In this document: one piece after another, positions 5,705 through 14,666 of the stretch
Numbering within the stretch: position 1 is the stretch's first letter
How the letters are laid out: each line of letters starts with the position of its first letter
Origin: a virus
Direction: 5' to 3' (one strand)
IMG/VR virus record: IMGVR_UViG_3300048033_000397
Location: 1 to 21,043 of that record
DNA length: 21,043 nt
The notes under the pieces: generated by a model
What the model was told of the DNA's origin: nothing
Seen by the model: only the letters and a program-made list of their open reading frames with translations
Database searches by the model: none
Position numbers and translations under genes: made by a program

Positions 5705-8023
5705 ATGCCCCTAGTCTCCACCACGGTATCCAACCTAATCAGTGGTGTTTCTCAACAGCCTCCGCCCCAACGATTGCGTACATCTGGTCAAGAGATGAAA
5801 AACGCTTATCCGTCTGTTGTCGCTGGCTTACAGAAACGACCACCTACAGAATTTATTGGCCCGCTAAACTCGACAGTTCCTGATAACGATGCCACGGCTA
5901 TACACGTTATCAACCGTGATTTCGAAGAGCGGTACATTGTTATCGGCGGCTCAGGTGACCTTGAGGTGTACGACACAACTGGTGTTAAACAAACGGTAAA
6001 CTTCCCTAACGGTAAGTCTTACCTGCCCACAACAGATATGTGGGAAAAGCTACGTTTCGTAACTGTTGCTGACACCACGTTTGTACTCAACTCAGAAAAA
6101 GTAATTTCCACAAATTCACTGACCGAGACACGAGATAACCCGACCACACGAGCGTCTGTGTTTATCAAACGCGCAGTCGCTTCTACGACATACGCTGTTT
6201 ATGTAAACGGTGTCCTCGCCGCTACCACGACAACCGAAGACAATACCACAGCGTCTACAGCGCTTGAGGGTACATCTGACATTGCTACGGAACTTAAAGC
6301 AGACGCTATTTCTAAAGGTTACAGCGATGCTAGGACGTATGGCCCTGTATTATCGTTCACAGTACCCGCTGGTGCATCTATCGAAGTCCTCGATCAGTTT
6401 GGCGGCAACGCTATGGAAGCGTTCACAGACCGTATTCAGTCTTTTGACAAACTACCCCCTTCTGAAAAACAAGGACGCCTTGTACAGATTAAAGGTAACC
6501 TAAATGATACCACAGAGGACTATTGGGTAGAGTACGACAAGGGTGTTTGGATCGAGACAGCCGGCTACAACGCTACTGAAGAGCTAGACCCAGAGACCAT
6601 GCCCCACGTACTTGTGCGTGAGTCCAACGGCACTTTCACATTCAAGCGTCACTCGTATCCCGCGAGGTCTGTAGGGGATGAAGACACAAACCCTAACCCA
6701 ACCTTTGTAGGACAAACAATCAACTCTATGTTCCTCTTTAAGGGTCGATTAGGCTTCCTGAGTGAAGAGAACGTGATCATGTCTGCCGTGGGTGAACTTG
6801 AGAACCTATATCGAACCACGGTTGTTCAGGTGTTTGCCTCAGACCGAATTGACGTTGCCTCGATCACAGGGCGTGTTAACAACCTTTATCACGCTGCTAT
6901 CTTCTCAGACACACTCGTGTTGTTCTCTGACAGCCAGCAATTCAAACTTACATCTGAGAATGTCCTGTCGCCCACATCTGTAGGTATCGTACCCTCAACG
7001 AAGTTTGCTTGTTCGCCTTACACGTCCCCAGTGGCCTCAGGGCCTATCGTGTTCTTTGTTACTAACGGTTCGACGAACTCCACAGTTCGGGAGCTATATA
7101 TCGACGAAGAACTCAAGACCGTAGACGCGGATGAGATAACAGTCCAAATCCCTAGCTATATCCCGAATGACGTAAGGACCTTGGCAGTTTCCACATACGA
7201 TGACGTTATGGTCTGCTTGTCTGCTTTAGAACCAAGTAAGCTGTACGTCTACAAGTGGTACACGTCAGGTGGTGAGAAGGTTCAAACTTCGTGGTCCCAA
7301 TGGGACTTTGGAGAGGATGTCACCATCATGGGTACGCAGTTCCTCGAAGACTTCTTGTACATTGTCTACAAAGTGGACGGACAAATGTACCTCGATAAGA
7401 TGTTCTTGGACACCAAGCCTATCGACAAGGCGCTCCTAGATCACCGTATTGACGAGACACAGATGACGTTGACATACAACGCGACTGAGGAACGGACAGA
7501 AATCACGATCCCGTACTCGCACCCTGATACTCTAGAGTTCTTCAAGATGGAGGACCCTAAAGGCCAGAAGATGAAAGTGACAAAAGTAAACAACAATACC
7601 TATCACTTAGCAGGTGTAGACGCGACAGCTTGGAGCATCAACGCAGGTACAAAGTACACCTTCCTGTATGAGTTCTCTCCTCAATATATTCGAGAAAACA
7701 CAGCTACAGGGGAAGCAGCGATCCAAGAGGGTCGTGTGCAACTTCGGTATATGTCTCTGATCTACATGGACACAGCGTTCTTCAAGGTTCAGGTCACTCC
7801 TAAAAACAACCAAACCTTCGAACACCTGTTCAATGCTCGTATCTTTGCGGACGGTGATAACGTCACAGGATTGATGCCGAGGGACACAGGTGAATACAGG
7901 TTCCCCGTGTTCGCACAGAACGACAAAGTGAAAATTCAAATCATTAACGACAGTGCGTTCCCTTGTGCCTTCGGGTCGATGGAATGGACAGGAATGTATG
8001 TCGGGAAAACACAGAGGCTCTAA
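5705..8023 (+). CDS. Tail tubular protein B (nozzle), T7 gp12-like
   Basis: The 772-residue product matches the T7 gp12 nozzle family (794 residues). It has the diagnostic N-terminal SNLISGVSQQPPPQRL (about 9-24) and VVAGLQKRPPTEF (38-50). The remainder is beta-rich, as expected for the propeller and platform domains, with late motifs such as YRFPVFAQNDKVKIQIIND and a C-terminal FGSMEWTGMYVGKTQRL. The protein forms the hexameric tail nozzle, binds tail fibres and is the DNA exit channel. The ribosome site is AGAGGTGA just before the ATG. The stop TAA at 8021-8023 overlaps the next start (TAATG), indicating translational coupling. Confidence 0.95.
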   Translation: MPLVSTTVSNLISGVSQQPPPQRLRTSGQEMKNAYPSVVAGLQKRPPTEFIGPLNSTVPDNDATAIHVINRDFEERYIVIGGSGDLEVYDTTGVKQTVNFPNGKSYLPTTDMWEKLRFVTVADTTFVLNSEKVISTNSLTETRDNPTTRASVFIKRAVASTTYAVYVNGVLAATTTTEDNTTASTALEGTSDIATELKADAISKGYSDARTYGPVLSFTVPAGASIEVLDQFGGNAMEAFTDRIQSFDKLPPSEKQGRLVQIKGNLNDTTEDYWVEYDKGVWIETAGYNATEELDPETMPHVLVRESNGTFTFKRHSYPARSVGDEDTNPNPTFVGQTINSMFLFKGRLGFLSEENVIMSAVGELENLYRTTVVQVFASDRIDVASITGRVNNLYHAAIFSDTLVLFSDSQQFKLTSENVLSPTSVGIVPSTKFACSPYTSPVASGPIVFFVTNGSTNSTVRELYIDEELKTVDADEITVQIPSYIPNDVRTLAVSTYDDVMVCLSALEPSKLYVYKWYTSGGEKVQTSWSQWDFGEDVTIMGTQFLEDFLYIVYKVDGQMYLDKMFLDTKPIDKALLDHRIDETQMTLTYNATEERTEITIPYSHPDTLEFFKMEDPKGQKMKVTKVNNNTYHLAGVDATAWSINAGTKYTFLYEFSPQYIRENTATGEAAIQEGRVQLRYMSLIYMDTAFFKVQVTPKNNQTFEHLFNARIFADGDNVTGLMPRDTGEYRFPVFAQNDKVKIQIINDSAFPCAFGSMEWTGMYVGKTQRL

Positions 8024-8484
8024 TGAAATGCTACGTCCGTAAAACCCTAGAGAAAGACTTAGGTCACCTAGAGGAAAACTTACGGGATGCGGATGTAGCT
8101 GAATTAGACGCTCAGAGCGGTTTAACTCCTCGTACAGCGCTTAGGACGGTTATCATGCTGTCTAGGCGCTGTATGACTGTATGCGGTCCTGACGGTACGC
8201 CTATTGGTATATACGGTGTTAACGACACTAGGGTGAACGGTTTGGGGTGTGTCTGGATGATGGCAACCCCTGACCTGATCACGCACCAACGTCAATTTAT
8301 CAGAGAGTGTAGGGAAGAGTTAGCCAATGTGACTAACGGTTACAAATGCGCTTTTAACTACACAGACGCACGAAACAAGGTCCACCACAGGTGGCTCAAA
8401 TGGTGCGGTTTCACCTTTATCAAAGAACACAAGAACTACGGTAGGAACCAAGAGAGTTTCTATGAGTTCGTTAAAATATTGTAG
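8023..8484 (+). CDS. GNAT-like internal virion protein A / T7 gp13-like
   Basis: The likely start is the ATG at 8023, overlapping the nozzle stop codon, with AGAGG at 8013-8017; an earlier in-frame ATG at 7963 would overlap the nozzle gene by 61 bases. The product is 153 residues (T7 gp13 is 138). It has the layout of an acetyltransferase-like fold: GPDGTPIGIYGV in the centre, a helix with HQRQFIRECREEL, and a C-terminal HHRWLKWCGFTFIKE followed by YEFVKIL. That WL-W-GF pattern is typical of podovirus gp13/GNAT proteins next to tail tube B. In T7 gp13 is needed for virion morphogenesis but is not part of the final core. Whether this protein acetylates anything is unknown. Confidence 0.82.
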   Translation: MKCYVRKTLEKDLGHLEENLRDADVAELDAQSGLTPRTALRTVIMLSRRCMTVCGPDGTPIGIYGVNDTRVNGLGCVWMMATPDLITHQRQFIRECREELANVTNGYKCAFNYTDARNKVHHRWLKWCGFTFIKEHKNYGRNQESFYEFVKIL

Positions 8485-8492
8485 GATACACT

Positions 8493-8981
8493 ATGGACCC
8501 CATTACAATGGCCGCTATCTCAGGCGGTCTTAATCTACTTGGTAGTATCTCTGAAGTTAACGCTCAAAACCAAGCAGCTTTGAACAACGCCGCCCAAGCT
8601 CGTGGCGCTTCTGCATACAAGCAAGATCAAGAGATGGAATCGTTTGTTGAGTACAACAGACAACTCCTGATGACCTCTATGGATCGAGCGCTGCAAGCAC
8701 GATCAGCTACGGACCTCGCTATGGTGTCTGCGTTTGAGACGGGCGGTGGCGGTCAGGCCATGTCGGATATGCTGGCGGAGCGAAACTCCGTCGAAGCGCG
8801 TAACTTGTATAGAGACCGTTTAGAGAGACACAGCCTGAAAATCCAAACTAATCGTAACCTGTCTGGTTACACTGAAGAGGCTAAAGGGCGAATTGCTGCC
8901 GTGCCGACTACTTCATTGAACATGGGACACATCCTCAAAGCAGGTGCCACAGGTTTCAGTTCTTACGCAGGAGCAATGTAA
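8493..8981 (+). CDS. Internal virion protein B, T7 gp14-like
   Basis: The 162-residue protein opens with MDPITMAAISGGLNLLGSIS, a weakly hydrophobic Gly/Ala segment typical of gp14-type ejection proteins. It continues as a long Ala/Gln/Arg-rich amphipathic helix: QNQAALNNAAQARGAS, then FVEYNRQLLMTSMDRALQARS. A GGGGQAMSDMLAERNSVEARN stretch (about 87-107) and a Gly/Ala C-terminus follow. In T7 gp14 leaves the virion first and forms a channel in the outer membrane. The gene sits between the gp13-like and gp15-like genes in T7 order. It is slightly shorter than T7 gp14 (196). The following start is two bases after its stop codon. Confidence 0.85.
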   Translation: MDPITMAAISGGLNLLGSISEVNAQNQAALNNAAQARGASAYKQDQEMESFVEYNRQLLMTSMDRALQARSATDLAMVSAFETGGGGQAMSDMLAERNSVEARNLYRDRLERHSLKIQTNRNLSGYTEEAKGRIAAVPTTSLNMGHILKAGATGFSSYAGAM

Positions 8982-8982
8982 A

Positions 8983-11007
8983 ATGGCTAGAATTACACCA
9001 GATGTTCCGCAACGTGGAGCAGCTCGTAACTTACTCAATGTAGTGGATACTTACTATCGACCCGCACGGGATCGCGTGGGTGAAGCTGCGATGTCCCAAG
9101 GGCTTAATGCTGCGTCTAATGTGGCAAGCACTATGTCCTCCCGACTAATTCAACGGGATGTCGAAGATGCCCAACGTCAAGCTAAGGCTGACGCGGCTTC
9201 TGGTCTTGATCCAGACGCAGAACTAACAGAGGTACGCCTCGGTAATATATTCCGACCCCAATCCCGTGCTTACAACCAAGTCTATAATGAGGCTATGGGT
9301 CAAAAAGCGGGTATGGAGTTTAACCAAACCCTTACTCTTGAGTATGAGAGATCAGGACTAAAACGTAACACCAATCCTGAGGCTTTCCGCACTTGGATGA
9401 ATGAACGGGTCCACGGTTTCCTAAATGACCCTGAGAACCAGAATGAATACTTCTTGTCAGGCGCGGTTCCTGTAGTTCAGCAACAAGCCTTTAATATGGG
9501 TGCTGCCCATATGAGTAACGTCTCCCGTCAAATGGAACGTAACCACATCGCTGCTGTGCAGAGACGGGCTTCAGAGTTTGTAATGGGTATGGTTCGAGGA
9601 GAACGCACTCGGGAAGAGGTACTCGAACAGTTGTCTGGGTTGAACAACCAAGCATATGGAACAGGACTAACTGGTCCCACGTCGCGTAGGGCAATCTTAG
9701 CAGCATATCTAAATGTCGCAGATGCTGTGGATGACCCCGATATGATTCCTGCACTTTTAGCTGCCCAAGAAAGTGGTCAATTAAACCTGACACCTGAAGA
9801 GTGGAACAATGCAACCGAGCAAGGAATGGGAATCCAACGTGACATCGAGTTCCGTAGGCAGGTTCAAGAGCGTGTTGAGGCCAGACAACGGAAAGATAAC
9901 ATTGATTTAGCGGCTGACGTTGTAACTGACTTCTTTTCTGATCCTGCTAACGCTGGTGTTTCCTTACCCCAACTCCTCGCAACGCCTATGGGTGAAGATG
10001 GTAAAACTATGGGCGAGATGATTGCCGACAGTCCTGATTCACAAGCCATGTTTGCAGCGGCAAAGACAGCTTATACCACTATGAATACTATTCATAACGA
10101 TATTGGACCGATGCAAGAAGGGTTGAACAATTCTATAATTACAGATGCCTTCACAAACGGTGATATTAACAGTCCTTCTGACCTGTCGAATTTCATCTCT
10201 CTACAACAACAAGACGGGCGGCGTTTTAGTGAAGATAATATTCAGTTCGCGTTTGATAAGTTAGCAGAACATACAGACCCCGAAAGCGCGTACCAAACTC
10301 AAGCGGCTCAAGACCTAATACGCCCAACGATCAACCGTATCACAGGCGCGTTGACACCCGATGATAGTGTTATTTCGACTCTTACTGGTGATTACTCTGG
10401 GGGAATGTCTGACGATATTAAACTGCGCTTCAACTCGTACCTATCTGAAGAGTTTGCTGCGTTACCAGACGGACAATCGAGGAATAACCAAGCTGTTCGA
10501 GAGGCAATCGAACGGGCTGAACGGGCTACGATGGACTACTATCGTGTAACTGATCCAGATATGTTCAAAGCCCGATTAGATGAATACGGCAAGGCTGTTA
10601 ACGACGGTGGAATCTCAGTCACTTCAAATCCATACCTGCTAGAGGAAACCCTGCGTCTACGAGCAGAGCAACAGGCGTTGGACGCTCAGGAAGCTAAAAG
10701 AATTATAGCAAACCGTGTTGATGGTTTCGTGGATCAGCGGTTTGAACGACAGGACCTAGAGATTCAGCTAGGCACTGATATTCTATTTGGTGAAGGCGCT
10801 GAAGCTGTAACTACAGAAGCTGTCATACCTGAGCCTACATACGAAGGTAGCATGACTGATTACGACCAACAGCTTCTACTCAAGACGCTTTCAGACGCAA
10901 TCAATAACCCTGATGTGATCTCTCAGACGGTTGAAGCGTTTGAGGCCCGTTATGGCGTTGGTACAGCGGCGGAAATCCTAGAACAGCTAGGAATAACTAA
11001 CAATTAA
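8983..11007 (+). CDS. Internal virion protein C, T7 gp15-like
   Basis: The probable start is the ATG at 8983 with AGGAG at 8969-8973, giving 674 residues (T7 gp15 is 747). An in-frame ATG at 8944 would overlap the preceding gene. The N-terminus MARITPDVPQRGAARNLLNV leads into a long, helical, Gln/Ala/Arg-rich protein without a recognisable enzyme motif. An acidic C-terminus follows (EAVTTEAVIPEPTYEG and after). Identification rests on position between gp14-like and gp16-like genes, length and composition. In T7 gp15 and gp16 form the periplasmic DNA-ejection tube and motor. The assignment is strong by context and only moderate by sequence. Confidence 0.82.
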   Translation: MARITPDVPQRGAARNLLNVVDTYYRPARDRVGEAAMSQGLNAASNVASTMSSRLIQRDVEDAQRQAKADAASGLDPDAELTEVRLGNIFRPQSRAYNQVYNEAMGQKAGMEFNQTLTLEYERSGLKRNTNPEAFRTWMNERVHGFLNDPENQNEYFLSGAVPVVQQQAFNMGAAHMSNVSRQMERNHIAAVQRRASEFVMGMVRGERTREEVLEQLSGLNNQAYGTGLTGPTSRRAILAAYLNVADAVDDPDMIPALLAAQESGQLNLTPEEWNNATEQGMGIQRDIEFRRQVQERVEARQRKDNIDLAADVVTDFFSDPANAGVSLPQLLATPMGEDGKTMGEMIADSPDSQAMFAAAKTAYTTMNTIHNDIGPMQEGLNNSIITDAFTNGDINSPSDLSNFISLQQQDGRRFSEDNIQFAFDKLAEHTDPESAYQTQAAQDLIRPTINRITGALTPDDSVISTLTGDYSGGMSDDIKLRFNSYLSEEFAALPDGQSRNNQAVREAIERAERATMDYYRVTDPDMFKARLDEYGKAVNDGGISVTSNPYLLEETLRLRAEQQALDAQEAKRIIANRVDGFVDQRFERQDLEIQLGTDILFGEGAEAVTTEAVIPEPTYEGSMTDYDQQLLLKTLSDAINNPDVISQTVEAFEARYGVGTAAEILEQLGITNN

Positions 11008-11015
11008 GGTGAATC

Positions 11016-14000
11016 ATGGAAAATAACCAAGAGCAACCCTCTCAAGAGGTGTTGGATCGGCTGTTCGAACACCGAAACGATCCTAATGTTCTGAAGGCGT
11101 TCAATCACCATTTTGGTGAACGGGCTGCTGAGAACTATCTAGATAATAATGCTAGTGCAACTTTAGAGAACGAAGCCTTGGTTATTCCTGAGGCTGACAT
11201 TGAGTACCTCAGGGAAAACGCGGATAATCCTGCAAGTGTTCGTGTGTTCAACCAGATGCACGGTGCTGGACAAGCAGAATCTATTCTGCGACCCACTCCG
11301 ATCCCTGAGGAGCCTGACGATAAGAACGGCGTCCTCTACGACACACTTATTCAAGCGCCTCTAGCTGGTGCTGAGGATGTACTCACAGGCGTTGCGAAGT
11401 TTGGCGATTGGGTAGGCGATAGCCTATTCGGTACTATGCCTCGCGTTGTCTGGGGGGATGGTAACGGTCTTCGCATTATCTCTGGTGAAGAGTTTACTAC
11501 GGCCAAAGAGCAAGGTCTGGTGAACCCTGAAGGTTTTAACTACATCGACGATGCAGATACGGCGTTAGGAGGTTTTGTCCAAGGTGTTACAACCTTCGCA
11601 GTTCCTTACTTTGGTGCCTTTGGTAAGGTAGCTAAGTCTGGTAAAGTATTCCAAGGTCTCATGGCTGGTGCTGCGATTGACGGTACTATTATCAACCCAG
11701 ATGATGCAAACCTCACAGCTTCCCTAGAGGCTATGGGTGCTGACATGGGGATCGTCACAGACCTCCTAGCGACAGACCCAGATGACCCTGAGTGGATGAA
11801 CCGCGCTCGTAACATGGCTGAGGGTGGTGTTCTCGGTGTTGCTATTGAGAGTGTCTTTTATGGACTTAAGGCCGCTAAAGCTATGCGGGAAGGTGACCCA
11901 GAGGCAGCACAAGAGTTCCTAGATCAATCTAAAGAACTTTCACGTTCTATCGACGGTGAAATCGCTAAGGTCGGTCAAGAAGCTGCTGACGATGCGCAGG
12001 TCACTATCGACTTGGCAGATCGTGTGTTTCCTAAAGAAGACGCGGACGGTCAGTTGTCTCTCGATCTAGAGGCCCCTCGCGGTCAAACTCCAGAAGAGAT
12101 AGGCACTGCTGTAAAAGTTCCGTATCGTCTAACAACTGATCAGATCGAGAACATTCGTCTCAGCACACAGTTAGCCGAGAGCGACCCACAGGCGGCTGCA
12201 CAGGCCGTTAAGATGTCCTTCCGTTCTGTAGACACCATGAACGACTACGATGATGTCTTAGCTCAGATGTCTGCCGTAAAGAACGTTCTAGAGCGTGACT
12301 TCATGGAGATGCGTGGTGGTGACGTACAGCGCTGGTCTACGGTTAAAGCCGACAGTACCCGCCGACTGCGTAACATGGCTGATATGCTAGGCAGAGACCC
12401 TGAAGAGTTCCTTGCTGAAATGACGGGTAACATCAACGTCCCACCACACAAGCTGGCGGCTGAGATCGTTGCTAAAGACCGTATGCTCTTAGCTATGGAA
12501 CTGGAGATCAAAGAACTAGCTGAGATGATCGACAGCGGAAAAGTTACAGGTGCCTATCAGAGTGTTGATGAAGCAATGATGGCTTTCAACTCGCGTCGAG
12601 AAGTAGCTGCTAATATCTTGATGTCGGTTGACGCTGCCCGTGCAAACGTAGCTCGTGCGCTTAATGCCATGAAGATTAGCAGAACTGCTGATCCCAAGCT
12701 GCGCCAGATGATCCGCAACAACTTGGAAAATTCTGATGCACGTGCGATGGCTAGGGCTGTTGTGAGTTCTGATCAACCTTTGAAGACATCCTTACGCTTA
12801 GGTAAGAGTCTCCAGAAAGCTATGGATAATATCAACCACTTCCGTATCAACGCACTGCTGTCTGGTGTCGGTACGCAGGAAGTCAACTTTGTCGGCACTG
12901 CGATGAACTCCATCATGATCCCTCTACAACAGATCGCTGGTGGGCAGGTTAAACATGGTGCGCGAACACTTGGCTACCAGTTTTCCTCGTCTCTAGAATC
13001 CATGAGGATGGCGGCTAAAACTTTCTATGAAGATCAACCCATTCTGGACTATAAACAGTCTAAATTCGATATGCAGGACGATATCGGTAAAGGCGCAAAA
13101 GGCCCTGCCATGAAGGTGATTTCTATGCCTTCTCGATTGCTTCTGACAATGGATGAGTTCTTCAAGCAAGCGACATACCGTGGGCGTGTCATGGCAGACG
13201 CCGCTATGGAAGCTGACGCTGCGGGACTGAAAGGTCAGGAGCGAGACGCTTTTATCCAGAAGTACCTTCGGGAAAGTTTTGGTAAAACTGGGGACGCTAT
13301 TCGTCCTGATGCTTTGTTGCAAGCGCAACGGTCAACCTTCACCGAAGAACTGGAAGCGGGTTCTTTCGGTCAAAAGATACAGGCTCTAGGGCGCGGTGAA
13401 GGGGCAGGGGCAGCACTTTGGCGTTTCGTTATGCCTTTTGTTCGAACACCTATGAACATTCTAAGCCAATCGTTCCAAAATATGCCCGTGCTTCAGTTTA
13501 CATCGAAGCGCTTTAGAGATGATCTATATAGCGGCGATCCCATACGTGCTGCACAAGCGCGAGGTAAGATGGCTACTGCCGCTGCTTTATCTTACGTTGG
13601 CTACTCTCTGGCAGGTCGTGAGGACTTTACGGGTTCAGGACCTACTGACCCTCGTATCCGCGCAGAATGGCTCAAGAATAATCAACCTTACTCATTCAAA
13701 GTAGAAAGAGAAGATGGATCATTCTATTGGGTTTCTTATCAACGCTATGAACCGATAGCTAACGCTGTGTCTGTCCTAGCTGATCTTAATGAGATCATGC
13801 GGGATCCATACAACGAGAAGAACAACTCAAAGACAAACGCTGCGGCTGCGGTCATGCTGGCAATCGCTGAAAACACAGTAAACAAGACGTTCACGCAAGG
13901 TCTAGCTGGTTTCTTCGAGTTGTTCGTGGGTGACCCTTATACAAGGGAGCGCTCTTTCAACAGTATGGTCGGTTCGTTTGTTCCTAACATCCTAAACCAA

Positions 14001-14657
14001 ACTAACGGCGACGATGCGTTCCGCGAGGTTCGGGATATGGTAGACGTTCTTCAGGCTCGCACAGGTCTCTACAACGATGTTGACCCAAAACGAGATATTC
14101 TAGGTGAAATCATTACGCGCCCTACGGCTAAGTATGATCCCTTAGGTCTGTCTAACATTGGCAATTATCGTAGTGAAGATGCGCTGTTCTCTGAGATTAG
14201 TCGCCTTTCCATGCGGGATGAATCCGCTTTTGGTGAGATGGCTGCGGGTATCACTATTGGTACTCAACGTCAGAGTTTACAGGACATCCCATACGGTGAC
14301 GGGCCTCAGTCACTTTACGATCACCTAGTGGAACTATCTTCTACAACTCTGATCGACGGTAAGAACATGAGGGACACTCTGACCGACTTTATGGCGTCTG
14401 ATACATACCAGAATGAACTGATCGACCAAGAGCGCGGTGAGCCTTCTAGCGGTACACGCCAAAACGCAATCAGTACCATTATTAGAGCGTTCAGGGATCA
14501 AGCTAAAAACCTAACTCCACAGTATTTGGAGCTAAAAGAATTAGCTGATGAAACGAACCAAAATAATCGAGTGCAGCGTTATCTCTTACAACAAGACGAC
14601 ATAGCCGAAAGAAGCATGGACCGCTTTGATCGTTTTAATGAAGCATTCCAAGAATAG
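11016..14657 (+). CDS. Internal virion protein D (ejection protein), T7 gp16-like, without a visible transglycosylase domain
   Basis: This is the longest gene: 1213 residues against 1318 in T7 gp16, in the same place before the tail fibre. Recognisable late segments include LLSGVGTQEVNFVGTAMNSI, FVMPFVRTPMNILSQSFQNM and SYVGYSLAGREDFTGSGPTD, which I associate with large podovirus ejection proteins. Unlike T7 gp16 the N-terminus shows no lytic-transglycosylase motif. Instead residues 11-42 and 60-91 form two copies of a roughly 32-residue unit sharing L, E, P, F-N, G, A-E and L at fixed spacing. The ribosome site is AAGGTGA just upstream. In T7 gp16 spans the inner membrane during DNA entry; a similar role is inferred here. 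Confidence 0.87.
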   Translation: MENNQEQPSQEVLDRLFEHRNDPNVLKAFNHHFGERAAENYLDNNASATLENEALVIPEADIEYLRENADNPASVRVFNQMHGAGQAESILRPTPIPEEPDDKNGVLYDTLIQAPLAGAEDVLTGVAKFGDWVGDSLFGTMPRVVWGDGNGLRIISGEEFTTAKEQGLVNPEGFNYIDDADTALGGFVQGVTTFAVPYFGAFGKVAKSGKVFQGLMAGAAIDGTIINPDDANLTASLEAMGADMGIVTDLLATDPDDPEWMNRARNMAEGGVLGVAIESVFYGLKAAKAMREGDPEAAQEFLDQSKELSRSIDGEIAKVGQEAADDAQVTIDLADRVFPKEDADGQLSLDLEAPRGQTPEEIGTAVKVPYRLTTDQIENIRLSTQLAESDPQAAAQAVKMSFRSVDTMNDYDDVLAQMSAVKNVLERDFMEMRGGDVQRWSTVKADSTRRLRNMADMLGRDPEEFLAEMTGNINVPPHKLAAEIVAKDRMLLAMELEIKELAEMIDSGKVTGAYQSVDEAMMAFNSRREVAANILMSVDAARANVARALNAMKISRTADPKLRQMIRNNLENSDARAMARAVVSSDQPLKTSLRLGKSLQKAMDNINHFRINALLSGVGTQEVNFVGTAMNSIMIPLQQIAGGQVKHGARTLGYQFSSSLESMRMAAKTFYEDQPILDYKQSKFDMQDDIGKGAKGPAMKVISMPSRLLLTMDEFFKQATYRGRVMADAAMEADAAGLKGQERDAFIQKYLRESFGKTGDAIRPDALLQAQRSTFTEELEAGSFGQKIQALGRGEGAGAALWRFVMPFVRTPMNILSQSFQNMPVLQFTSKRFRDDLYSGDPIRAAQARGKMATAAALSYVGYSLAGREDFTGSGPTDPRIRAEWLKNNQPYSFKVEREDGSFYWVSYQRYEPIANAVSVLADLNEIMRDPYNEKNNSKTNAAAAVMLAIAENTVNKTFTQGLAGFFELFVGDPYTRERSFNSMVGSFVPNILNQTNGDDAFREVRDMVDVLQARTGLYNDVDPKRDILGEIITRPTAKYDPLGLSNIGNYRSEDALFSEISRLSMRDESAFGEMAAGITIGTQRQSLQDIPYGDGPQSLYDHLVELSSTTLIDGKNMRDTLTDFMASDTYQNELIDQERGEPSSGTRQNAISTIIRAFRDQAKNLTPQYLELKELADETNQNNRVQRYLLQQDDIAERSMDRFDRFNEAFQE

Positions 14658-14666
14658 GACAAATAA

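Noticed and set aside
7963-8022. An earlier start (7963) for the gp13-like gene
   Set aside because: It would overlap the nozzle gene by about 60 bases, whereas the ATG at 8023 has AGAGG at good spacing and a TAATG coupling junction.
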